Source of the DNA: Chloroflexota bacterium
Lineage (GTDB): Bacteria > Chloroflexota > Anaerolineae > J102
Reading direction: 5' to 3'
Length of the DNA stretch: 24,069 nt
NCBI GenBank assembly: GCA_013152695.1
Contig: JAADFV010000327.1
Span: 1-24,069 of the forward strand
The position numbers and the translations under genes are program-made. Positions 1-6,719 of this stretch are shown here, in pieces; the first letter of the stretch is position 1; the number at the start of each line of letters is the position of its first letter. The notes under the pieces were generated by a model that saw only the letters and a program-made list of their open reading frames with translations, ran no database searches and had not been told where the DNA came from.

Positions 1-102
1 TTCGCCGAATCCGCGGCCAACTTCCTCACCAACCCAGCCCTTGATCCTCAGGCCAAAATCCCCGAATTCAAAGTTTGTGCCGTCAGGATAGAAAAAGCGT
101 AA
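1..102 (+). CDS. 3' end of an unidentified protein-coding gene (partial)
   Basis: The window opens inside a reading frame in frame 1 that encodes 33 residues and stops at TAA (100-102). The visible tail contains NFLTNPALDPQAKIPEFK and ends VCAVRIEKA. It reads like genuine protein: no stop codons, mixed hydrophilic composition and a defined C-terminus. It is followed closely by a strong terminator hairpin, as expected for the end of a transcription unit. I do not recognise the family from so short a piece. The start and most of the gene lie upstream of the window. Confidence 0.6.
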   Translation, partial: FAESAANFLTNPALDPQAKIPEFKVCAVRIEKA

Positions 103-156
103 TACTCTCTGGAAATAGACAGGTGGTTGGGCTGCGGGTTCCAGCCTATGCATTTC

Positions 157-204
157 AAGCAAAAGAGACCTCGCCAAAATTCATCGGCGAGGTCTCTTTT
201 GCTT
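157..204. terminator. Bidirectional Rho-independent terminator between convergent genes
   Basis: A perfect 19-bp inverted repeat (157-175 and 186-204) encloses a 10-nt loop. The distal arm is rich in T (TCTCTTTTGCTTTT), and the symmetry of the stem gives a comparable T-rich arm on the other strand. It lies between the partial + strand gene ending at 102 and the - strand acyl-CoA ligase ending at 212, so it probably ends both transcripts. Confidence 0.9.
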
Positions 205-211
205 TTAACAC

Positions 212-1948
212 CTACTCTTGTTGCTGTTGCGCTGCCAGTTTGGCTTTCTCTTCCTCCACCAATACCCGCCGCAAGAATTTGCCAACCATCGACTTAGGCA
301 ACTCAGAACGGAATTCTACGAGCTTGGGGACTTTGTAGGGAGCCAAATTCTTTTTGCAAAACTCGATGATCTCCTCCGCAGTGGCAGTTTCCCCCTCTTT
401 GAGGACAATGTAGGCCTTGACCGTCTCTCCTCGCTTCGCATCCGGCACCCCGGCCACTACGGCTTCCTGGACTTTGGGATGCTCGAATAACACTTCCTCC
501 ACTTCGCGAGGGATGATGTTATAGCCCGAGGCAATAATTAAATCCTTCTTGCGGTCGACGATATAAAAATAGCCATCTTCATCCATTTTGGCGATGTCAC
601 CTGTGTACAGCCATCCCTCCTCGTCCTTGGTATTTTTCGTTTCCTCGGGCCTATTCCAATAGCCAACCATCACCTGTGGCCCGCGAATCGCCAGTTCACC
701 CTCCTCCCCCACAGCCAGTGTCTCGTGTCGACCCTCCGCGTCCGCTTCCAGAGAGACGATACGAGCTTCGACATCGGGGAAGGGCAGACCGATAGAACCG
801 GCGCGGGACTCACCACGGATGGGGTTGGCATGCGTTACAGGTGCAGCTTCGGTCAGGCCATAACCTTCGCGCAGCCGTCCCCCCGTCAATTCCTCAAAGC
901 GCCTTTGTACCTCGACAGGCAACGGCGCCGCCCCAGAAATGCAGGCCTTGATCGAATGCAAATCGTACTTACTCACCTGCGGGTGATTGATAATGCCGAT
1001 GTACATGGCAGGCACCCCGGGATAAATCGTACAGCCCTCGCGCTGAATCTGCTCCATCACAAAACCGATATCGCGGGGATTAGGCACGACAAAAACCTCA
1101 CCCGCCGATTTTAATCCGAGCAACATTGCTACGGTCATGCCGAAAACATGGAAAAAGGGAATTGCTCCCATGAACTTCTCTTCCCCCGGCTTCAGATCGG
1201 TAAGCCAGGCCTGGCACTGCAAAATGTTTGCCACCAAATTACGATGGCTGAGCATAGCGGCCTTAGGCACACCGGTCGTTCCGCCCGTGTACTGAAAGAG
1301 AGCAATATCATCAGCCTTAATATCAACCTCAGGAGGATGGGGAGGATTATTTTGGATCAAGCTGGTCATCTGATACACACCCTCACCTTCGGGTACGTCC
1401 ACCCAATCACCTTCCTTCATCCGTGCCTTCTTCACCAAACCCGCAAAAGGCCAGCCGATGAAATCATTGAGATTGTAAACAACAACATGCTCAATCTCGG
1501 TCTCATTCTGGATTTCCTGTAGTCTGGGATAAAGCTCATTCCAGATGATGATCGCCTTCGCCCCGGAGTCGCGGAACTGGTGGAGCATTTCCCGCGGTGT
1601 GTACATGGGATTGGTATTGACGACAATCGCACCAATTCGGGTTGCCGCCAGAAAGCCAATAACACCTCCGGGAGAATTCGGTGTCTGGATAGCGACACGA
1701 TCACCCTTTTGTACCCCCATCCCTGCCAATGCCGTCGCCAGCCGCTCCACTTTGTCCTCAAGCTGGCGATAAGTCATGGTCGTACCAATCTTGAGGCCAA
1801 AAGGTAAATATCGCAGGATCATGGTGAGGGCTTTGTTGTAAGGATATTCGTTGAAGGAAGTGCTCAGCAGTCCCCAGATCGAAGTGTCAGGGTACGAGAG
1901 AGACGCAGGTACCCCTTTCTCATAGCTCTTAAGCCAGGGTTTTTCCAT
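212..1948 (-). CDS. fadD: Long-chain fatty acid--CoA ligase (AMP-forming)
   Basis: This 578-residue enzyme of the ANL adenylating superfamily should activate fatty acids to acyl-CoA with ATP for beta-oxidation or lipid synthesis. Visible motifs are the phosphate-binding loop YTGGTTGVPKAAM (about residues 217-230), GYGLTEAAP (about 360), the hinge segment YTGDIAKMDEDGYFYIVDRKKD (about 446-467) and the C-terminal catalytic lysine in SMVGKFLRR (about 553-561). Length and order are typical of FadD/LcfB. The frame is open upstream to a TTG at 2080, but I chose the ATG at 1948 because AAAGGAG lies 8 nt before it. The protein ends in an AAQQQQE tail. Substrate chain length cannot be read from sequence, so a medium-chain or aryl acid ligase remains possible. 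The strong promoter at 2052-2080 would leave a leader of roughly 95 nt. Confidence 0.93.
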   Translation of the reverse strand: MEKPWLKSYEKGVPASLSYPDTSIWGLLSTSFNEYPYNKALTMILRYLPFGLKIGTTMTYRQLEDKVERLATALAGMGVQKGDRVAIQTPNSPGGVIGFLAATRIGAIVVNTNPMYTPREMLHQFRDSGAKAIIIWNELYPRLQEIQNETEIEHVVVYNLNDFIGWPFAGLVKKARMKEGDWVDVPEGEGVYQMTSLIQNNPPHPPEVDIKADDIALFQYTGGTTGVPKAAMLSHRNLVANILQCQAWLTDLKPGEEKFMGAIPFFHVFGMTVAMLLGLKSAGEVFVVPNPRDIGFVMEQIQREGCTIYPGVPAMYIGIINHPQVSKYDLHSIKACISGAAPLPVEVQRRFEELTGGRLREGYGLTEAAPVTHANPIRGESRAGSIGLPFPDVEARIVSLEADAEGRHETLAVGEEGELAIRGPQVMVGYWNRPEETKNTKDEEGWLYTGDIAKMDEDGYFYIVDRKKDLIIASGYNIIPREVEEVLFEHPKVQEAVVAGVPDAKRGETVKAYIVLKEGETATAEEIIEFCKKNLAPYKVPKLVEFRSELPKSMVGKFLRRVLVEEEKAKLAAQQQQE

Positions 1949-2051
1949 GATACCATCTCCTTTGAGGTAAATATAGGAATGAACGGCCAATAAGCAATAG
2001 ACGAAGGTGATTTCCCAAGTGATGGTGACCCACTTGTTGCTTACTTGTAAA

Positions 2052-2080
2052 ATTATAATGCTCGTTGCGCACCGCGTCAA
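2052..2080 (-). promoter_or_regulatory. Sigma-70-type promoter for the acyl-CoA ligase gene
   Basis: On the minus strand, TTGACG (2080-2075) is followed after exactly 17 bp by TATAAT (2057-2052), five of six and six of six consensus bases. Transcription would start near 2045, giving a leader of roughly 95 nt before the ATG at 1948. The dyad at 2082-2094 abuts the -35, a natural place for a regulator. Confidence 0.75.
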
Positions 2081-2099
2081 ACTCTGTGACAGAGCTGAG

Positions 2100-2203
2100 A
2101 CTGTATCCGTTTAGTCGGTAGTACATAAAAATTCGCTGACTAAAGTACGTCACACCTCGGCAGGTGCGACACACTTGCTCCGCGCCGACTAAATCGATAC
2201 AGT
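2100..2203. repeat. Imperfect 19-bp inverted repeat, 66-bp spacer
   Basis: ACTGTATCCGTTTAGTCGG (2100-2118) is the reverse complement of CCGACTAAATCGATACAGT (2185-2203) at 17 of 19 positions. A third GACTAAA lies inside the spacer near 2138, so the left arm could pair with either. The spacer also contains the CACCT/AGGTG hairpin. The element sits between the two divergent promoters, so a shared operator region is the simplest reading. A small relic of a non-autonomous element with terminal inverted repeats is an alternative, but I see no target-site duplication. Confidence 0.6.
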
Positions 2204-2258
2204 GTCGACAGGGCTTGTTCGAGACATGAACAGGATCGGTGGCAACCCGGTCTTGTGT

Positions 2259-2264
2259 TATAAT
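2259..2264 (+). promoter_or_regulatory. Extended -10 promoter element for the coiled-coil gene
   Basis: TATAAT is preceded by TGT, giving the extended -10 form TGnTATAAT. No good -35 is visible 16-18 bp upstream, which extended -10 promoters tolerate. Transcription would begin near 2271, about 40 nt before the ATG at 2312. Confidence 0.5.
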
Positions 2265-2294
2265 CGGATTCGGTTTTGTTCATCACCCCACCTC

Positions 2295-2310
2295 AATGAA
2301 TAGGTTCATT
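2295..2310 (+). promoter_or_regulatory. Small dyad abutting the start codon of the coiled-coil gene
   Basis: AATGAA-TAGG-TTCATT is a perfect 6-bp inverted repeat with a 4-base centre, ending one base before the ATG at 2312. The gene has no clear Shine-Dalgarno sequence, so this could act as an RNA hairpin at the ribosome-binding region or as a DNA operator. The arm is short and chance is possible. Confidence 0.35.
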
Positions 2311-2311
2311 T

Positions 2312-3529
2312 ATGGATAACACACAACTTGCCCAAATGGTCACCTGGCTCGATGAGCAACATCGCCGTGACCGCGCCGAAATCGCCAAATTACAGCAACG
2401 TATCGAAGCCCAGACCAACGAAAGCCAAGAACAAGCACGGCGCCTCCAGGAACTCGAAGCGCAGTTGACAACAACGCAAATGAAGCTGAGTCAATTCAGC
2501 CAGCTCGAACAAGCATTGCAGAATCTGCGCAACGAAATCACCCTCTTGGTCAACGCCCAAAAAGATGAGATTGCCAAGTTACAACGCGACGCTGAACGCG
2601 CACGCATGAATGATCGCGAAGTCCAGGCACGCGAATTGGCTAACGTACGGAAAGAATTATCACGAATACAGGCACTAGAGGAGGCGCTGGCGGTACGGAA
2701 GGCAGAAGATCAGCGCTTGGGTGAGATTACTTTGGGATTACGCCAGGAAGTAACCGAGCTTAGCCAAACGATAGATCAGAGAACGCGTAATCTGCCCTAT
2801 ATTCTGGAACAGCACGACTACGATAAAAAACGCATTTCCCAAATGCAGCAGGAAAATGTCGCCCTTTTCAAACGTGTCGAAGAGGCCACCAGCAAGCTGG
2901 AAATGCTCGAGCAAAAACTGCAACGCACCGAGAGTCAAATCAAAGCCATCGCCCCCACCATCGAGGATATGCAACGAGGCCAGGCACAATTTATCGAGTC
3001 ACTCAAACTGGCCGACGCCGATCGCCAACGCCAAATGCGGGAGTGGCAGGAAGCATTCGTGGCCCAACAAGAGGCGATGCAACAGCAACAGCAGCGCATA
3101 CAAGAATTTACCATCACCCACGAAAAGACCAATCAAGCCATTGCCTCTCTCGAACAATTCCGTGAGCGACTGCTCAACGAACAAAAACAGGTAGCTGAGC
3201 TGCAACGGTTGGCAGAAGAACGACAACGGAAAGAGTTAGAAAGCTTTGTAGCTGATAACGAAAAACGGTGGAAAAAACAACTGTTGGAATGGAAATTCCA
3301 CTGGTCCCAGCAGGAAAAACTCAACCGCATGCTGCAAACAGCCTTACCCAGACTCGAACAGCAGATCAGCACCAACCATGAACTGCTGACCTTACTCTGG
3401 CAAACAATCCAGGCCCAGAGTCAGAACCAGCTTGACGCCGGTCAGACCTGGCTGCAGGCACTGCAAAAAGTCGCCGATCAACGTGAAAGCCTTGTAAAAA
3501 ACTACGAAGAACTTAAACAAACTGGTTGA
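2312..3529 (+). CDS. Large coiled-coil protein of unknown function
   Basis: The 405-residue product is almost entirely charged and glutamine-rich (many Q, E, K, R; very little G or P), with heptad-like spacing from about residue 10 to 320. This is characteristic of a long dimeric coiled coil. Typical stretches are AKLQQRIEAQ and QQEAMQQQQQRIQEF. I see no signal peptide, membrane segment or catalytic motif. The start is the first ATG in the frame; a recognisable Shine-Dalgarno is missing. An extended -10 lies about 50 bp upstream. SelB follows after 131 bp in the same direction, but the gap contains hairpins, so co-transcription is not assured. A structural or scaffold role is plausible from the architecture alone; I do not recognise a family. 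Confidence 0.8.
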   Translation: MDNTQLAQMVTWLDEQHRRDRAEIAKLQQRIEAQTNESQEQARRLQELEAQLTTTQMKLSQFSQLEQALQNLRNEITLLVNAQKDEIAKLQRDAERARMNDREVQARELANVRKELSRIQALEEALAVRKAEDQRLGEITLGLRQEVTELSQTIDQRTRNLPYILEQHDYDKKRISQMQQENVALFKRVEEATSKLEMLEQKLQRTESQIKAIAPTIEDMQRGQAQFIESLKLADADRQRQMREWQEAFVAQQEAMQQQQQRIQEFTITHEKTNQAIASLEQFRERLLNEQKQVAELQRLAEERQRKELESFVADNEKRWKKQLLEWKFHWSQQEKLNRMLQTALPRLEQQISTNHELLTLLWQTIQAQSQNQLDAGQTWLQALQKVADQRESLVKNYEELKQTG

Positions 3530-3629
3530 TTTGGAATTAGGATGAACCCACCGGATCACGGATGCGGCTAGCCGCCTATTTTCATCGGTATCGGCGGACT
3601 GCCGCTCTTATTGCCTGATTCGGAATTAG
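3527..3629 (+). repeat. 14-bp direct repeat bracketing a hairpin-rich spacer before selB
   Basis: TGATTTGGAATTAG (3527-3540, its first three bases being the stop codon of the coiled-coil gene) recurs as TGATTCGGAATTAG (3616-3629) with one mismatch, 89 bp apart. Between the copies lie the 12-bp perfect palindrome GCGGCTAGCCGC (3564-3575) and a second potential hairpin, GCGG-ACTG-CCGC (3594-3605). No T-tract follows either stem closely, so neither is a convincing terminator. The pattern fits a small duplication or insertion. Confidence 0.45.
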
Positions 3630-3660
3630 CCCTCTCTTCACGTAAACAGAAAACGCCTCT

Positions 3661-5553
3661 ATGAAAGTTATCGCCACCGCCGGTCATGTGGATCATGGCA
3701 AATCGATGTTGGTACGTGCCCTTTCAGGCATCGATCCAGATCGCTTGAGCGAAGAAAAGGCGCGTGGAATGACGATCGATCTCGGCTTTGCCTGGGTCGA
3801 TCTCCCCTCCGGCGAACCAGTCGGCATTATCGATGTCCCTGGACATATCGATTTCATTAAGAATATGCTGGCAGGCGTAGGTGGTGTGGATGCGGCCCTT
3901 CTCGTTGTAGCAGCAGACGAAGGCGTCATGCCGCAAACAGAGGAACACCTTGCTATTCTCGATTTACTCGAAGTGTCGCGTGGTGTTGTCGCCCTGACCA
4001 AAATTGATTTGGTGGATGAAGAGGGCTGGCTTGAACTGGTTCAGGAAGAAATCCAGGAAACACTGTCCCCAACCAGTCTGGCTGGTTCTCCCATCGTCCC
4101 TGTTTCCGCACAAACGGGGGAGGGGGTGACCGAATTGTTGGCCACACTAGAAGCAGTTTTGGCCCAGGCGCCGGAACGTGTCGACTGGGGACGTCCTCGT
4201 CTACCTATCGATCGCGTCTTCACCATTGCCGGTTTCGGCACAGTGGTGACAGGCACTTTGCAGGACGGGAGTTTACGGCTCGGGGATGAAGTAGTCGTAG
4301 AGCCGGGCGGATTCAAAGGACGGATTCGCGGTCTGCAAACGCATAAAAAATCGATTTCTGTGGCCCAGCCAGGTTCTCGCGTCGCTGTCAATCTCAGTGG
4401 CATTAAAGCAACTGAGATTCAACGAGGACAACTATTGACATATCCAGGGCTTTTACGAGGCAGCAAACGCCTGGATGTGCGGCTTCGAGCCTTAGCCGAC
4501 GCCCCCACCAAACTCCGTCACAACATGGAGATCACCTTTCATTGCTATTCGGCCGAGGTGGTAGGACGCCTGCGCTTGCTCGAAGATGACACCTTGTCTC
4601 CCGGTGCGGAGAGCTGGGCACAAATAGAGCTGGCACAGCCGGTGGCATTGCAACGGGGCGACCGCTTTATCATCCGCCGACCTTCTCCCAGCCATACACT
4701 TGGAGGAGGTGTGATTGTTGATCCGCGCGTGCGTCGTCGTCACAAACGCCGCCGTCCCGAAATATTCGCCCAGCTCGAAACCTTGCTCCATGGCAGCCCC
4801 GCCGACCTTGTGCGAGATGTCATTCACCGCCAAGGCCCCCTACCTTTATCGCAGATCAAGTCTGCTGTGGATCTACCGGCAGATCAAACCCAAGCTGCCT
4901 TGCAGTCCCTACTGGCAGAGGGGCGTATTGAGCGAGTAAGCACAGAGCCCGGCAGTGAATTTGTGTGGACAAATGAAGGTTGGCAGAGCTGGAAACAGCG
5001 TTTGTCCACCCTCCTCAGCCAATACCATCATGATTATTCCCTGCGTCCGGGCATGCCGCGCGAAGAAGTGAAAAACCGTTTGCAACCCCGTCAAGGCTGG
5101 TCGACGCGTCTTTTCAACAGTTTGATCCAACGTGCTGTCGCCGAGCAGATCGTACGGGAACATGGGTCTTACCTGGCGCTGGTCGATTTCTCCATCCAAC
5201 TTACCCCCGAACAACAGGCTCAAGTCGAGCGCTTGCTTCAGCAATTTGCCCGATCGCCTTACAGCCCACCCTCTGTCAAACAATGCCAGGAATGGGTAGG
5301 GGAAGAGCTATTTGCCAGTCTGCTTGTGCAGGAGAAATTGGTACGGGTGGCAGCTGATGTTGTTTTTGAGCGCCAGACCTACGAAACCATGGTGGCGAAA
5401 ATCCAGCAATATATCCGCGACCATGGCCAAATTACCGTGGCCGATTGCCGCGATCTCTTTCAGACCAGCCGAAAATATACCCTCGCGTTACTCGAACACC
5501 TTGACGAAAGTCGTGTCACCATTCGTCGAGGTGATGTGCGTGTGTTGCGTTAA
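3661..5553 (+). CDS. selB: Selenocysteine-specific translation elongation factor SelB
   Basis: The 630-residue protein is a translational GTPase that carries selenocysteinyl-tRNA(Sec) to UGA codons marked by a SECIS hairpin. The G1 motif GHVDHGKS lies at about residues 8-15, the G2 threonine in RGMTIDLGF, G3 in DVPGH (about 59-63) and G4 in TKID. EF-Tu-like beta-barrel domains follow. The C-terminal third has repeated winged-helix segments (for example RQGPLPLSQIKSAVDLP and RDHGQITVADCRDLFQTSRKYTLALLEH), the SECIS-binding part in SelB. Length matches bacterial SelB. No strong Shine-Dalgarno is visible, but the start fits the family N-terminus (MKVIATAGHVDHGK). No selA, selD, selC or obvious in-frame-UGA selenoprotein gene is present in the window, so the rest of the Sec machinery must be elsewhere. 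Confidence 0.96.
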   Translation: MKVIATAGHVDHGKSMLVRALSGIDPDRLSEEKARGMTIDLGFAWVDLPSGEPVGIIDVPGHIDFIKNMLAGVGGVDAALLVVAADEGVMPQTEEHLAILDLLEVSRGVVALTKIDLVDEEGWLELVQEEIQETLSPTSLAGSPIVPVSAQTGEGVTELLATLEAVLAQAPERVDWGRPRLPIDRVFTIAGFGTVVTGTLQDGSLRLGDEVVVEPGGFKGRIRGLQTHKKSISVAQPGSRVAVNLSGIKATEIQRGQLLTYPGLLRGSKRLDVRLRALADAPTKLRHNMEITFHCYSAEVVGRLRLLEDDTLSPGAESWAQIELAQPVALQRGDRFIIRRPSPSHTLGGGVIVDPRVRRRHKRRRPEIFAQLETLLHGSPADLVRDVIHRQGPLPLSQIKSAVDLPADQTQAALQSLLAEGRIERVSTEPGSEFVWTNEGWQSWKQRLSTLLSQYHHDYSLRPGMPREEVKNRLQPRQGWSTRLFNSLIQRAVAEQIVREHGSYLALVDFSIQLTPEQQAQVERLLQQFARSPYSPPSVKQCQEWVGEELFASLLVQEKLVRVAADVVFERQTYETMVAKIQQYIRDHGQITVADCRDLFQTSRKYTLALLEHLDESRVTIRRGDVRVLR

Positions 5554-5625
5554 GAAAAGGTGCCAACGTATACAAAACGGTGCAGACAGATTATTGGGAA
5601 AGGCTCGTTTCAGAGGGAAAGAAGA

Positions 5626-6633
5626 TCAACCGCGCGTGGTGTCGGGTCGCCAGGAAGCCAAAACCTTCATGTAGTTGGCCCGTTCAAAGGCAGCGGGTTC
5701 GGCCACATGCTGCTGGCTCATACTGCCCTGCAACTGTTGTACTGATTCATAGTCATGCTCTTCCAGCCATGTTTCAAGAGCAGCCAAAATCTCGGGAAGA
5801 CGTTGCACACCGTTATCTAACAGTTCTGATGCCAACATTGTGACCTTGGCCCCCGCCATGAGGCCTTTGAGCACATCGAGATGAGAATGTACACCTGTGG
5901 TAAGGGCAAAATCTACGCTGACGCGACCATACAGCATGGCGATCCAACGTAAAGGCAACCGTAACTCTGCAGAATGGCTGAGTTGCAAATCAGGTATGAC
6001 TTCCAGCTTTTCCAGATCGAAATCGGGTTGATAAAACCGGTTGAATAGGACGAGAGCATCGGCACCGGCCACACTCAAGCGATAGGCCATGTTCGCCATC
6101 GAACTGAAGTAGGGGCTTAGCTTAACGGCGAGGGGAATATCGATGCTCTTTTTTACATCCCGCACCACATTGACATACATTTCTTCGACGGCAGCTCCCG
6201 TCATAGCGGAATCGGCGGGAATGTAGTAAATGTTGAGTTCCAGCGCATCAGCCCCTGCTTCTTCGATCATTTTGGCATATTTGATCCAACCACCGGTCGA
6301 GACACCATTGAGACTGCCAATAATGGGAATGTCAACGGCCTCCTTAGCCTGACGGATCAGATCGAGATACTGCTCGGGTCCAATGTTGTAGTGCTCGAAA
6401 TCAGGAAAATAGCTGAGCGCTTCACTAAAGGCCTCGGTGCCCATGGCCAAATAATGGTCCAGCTGATGACTTTCCTGGGTAATCTGCTCTTCGAACAAAG
6501 AATACATCACTACAGCCGCGGCGTCGGCATCTTCAAGCTGGCGAATGCTATCAAGGCTTTTTGATAAAGGTGAGGCCGACGGCACCAAGGGGTGTTTCAG
6601 CTTCAAACCTAGATATTGGGTTGAAAGATCCAT
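5626..6633 (-). CDS. Dihydroorotate dehydrogenase-like flavoprotein
   Basis: The 335-residue product has the TIM-barrel fold signature of the class 1 dihydroorotate dehydrogenase/PreA group. The N-terminus is [20 protein letters not shown], followed by [21 protein letters not shown] and [19 protein letters not shown] near the FMN-binding end of the barrel. Where true PyrD enzymes have an NxSCPN-like stretch, this protein has [10 protein letters not shown], and I see no candidate active-site cysteine loop. It is therefore probably the widespread DHOD-like paralogue rather than the pyrimidine enzyme. It lies 86 bp downstream of nifJ on the same strand. These two are often neighbours in bacteria, which hints at a redox role tied to ferredoxin. 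An AAGGAC ribosome site precedes the ATG. The physiological substrate is unknown. Confidence 0.88.
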   Translation of the reverse strand: MDLSTQYLGLKLKHPLVPSASPLSKSLDSIRQLEDADAAAVVMYSLFEEQITQESHQLDHYLAMGTEAFSEALSYFPDFEHYNIGPEQYLDLIRQAKEAVDIPIIGSLNGVSTGGWIKYAKMIEEAGADALELNIYYIPADSAMTGAAVEEMYVNVVRDVKKSIDIPLAVKLSPYFSSMANMAYRLSVAGADALVLFNRFYQPDFDLEKLEVIPDLQLSHSAELRLPLRWIAMLYGRVSVDFALTTGVHSHLDVLKGLMAGAKVTMLASELLDNGVQRLPEILAALETWLEEHDYESVQQLQGSMSQQHVAEPAAFERANYMKVLASWRPDTTRG

Positions 6634-6669
6634 GAATAACCGTCCTTATCGTGAGAGAAGTTCTACCGG

Positions 6670-6705
6670 AAAAGAGTCGCCGAGACCATGTACGGTCTCG
6701 GCGAC
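6670..6705 (-). terminator. Terminator-like hairpin between nifJ and the DHOD-like gene
   Basis: A perfect 12-bp stem (6694-6705 with 6676-6687) with a 6-nt loop begins 14 bp after the nifJ stop on the minus strand. It is followed by TCTTTTCC. It would end or attenuate nifJ transcription before the DHOD-like gene, whose expression would then depend on readthrough or on the 36 bp left before its start. Confidence 0.75.
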
Positions 6706-6719
6706 AGGGAAAGTGTCGT

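Larger units (their letters stand above)
1949..2311. other. Divergent intergenic region with stacked dyads
   Basis: This 363-bp gap separates the acyl-CoA ligase (-) from the coiled-coil gene (+). It holds a near-consensus - strand promoter (2052-2080) and a 13-bp dyad CTCTG-TGA-CAGAG (2082-2094) directly upstream of its -35. It also holds a long imperfect inverted repeat (2100-2118 and 2185-2203), a small hairpin CACCT-CGGC-AGGTG (2153-2166), an extended -10 for the + strand (2259-2264) and an AATGAA/TTCATT dyad at the + strand start codon. I see no gene in it. Confidence 0.7.

Noticed and set aside
1949..2080. N-terminal extension of the acyl-CoA ligase from a TTG at 2080
   Set aside because: The extension covers the -35/-10 promoter and a clear ribosome site; the ATG at 1948 fits the family and has AAAGGAG before it.
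3530..3660. Possible tRNA-Sec (selC) upstream of selB
   Set aside because: The region has hairpins but no T-loop TTCGA-type sequence, no UCA anticodon arm and no acceptor stem that would form a tRNA.
5626..6633. Calling the DHOD-like gene pyrD
   Set aside because: The usual active-site and NxSCPN-like segments are missing and the genomic context is nifJ, not pyrimidine synthesis.
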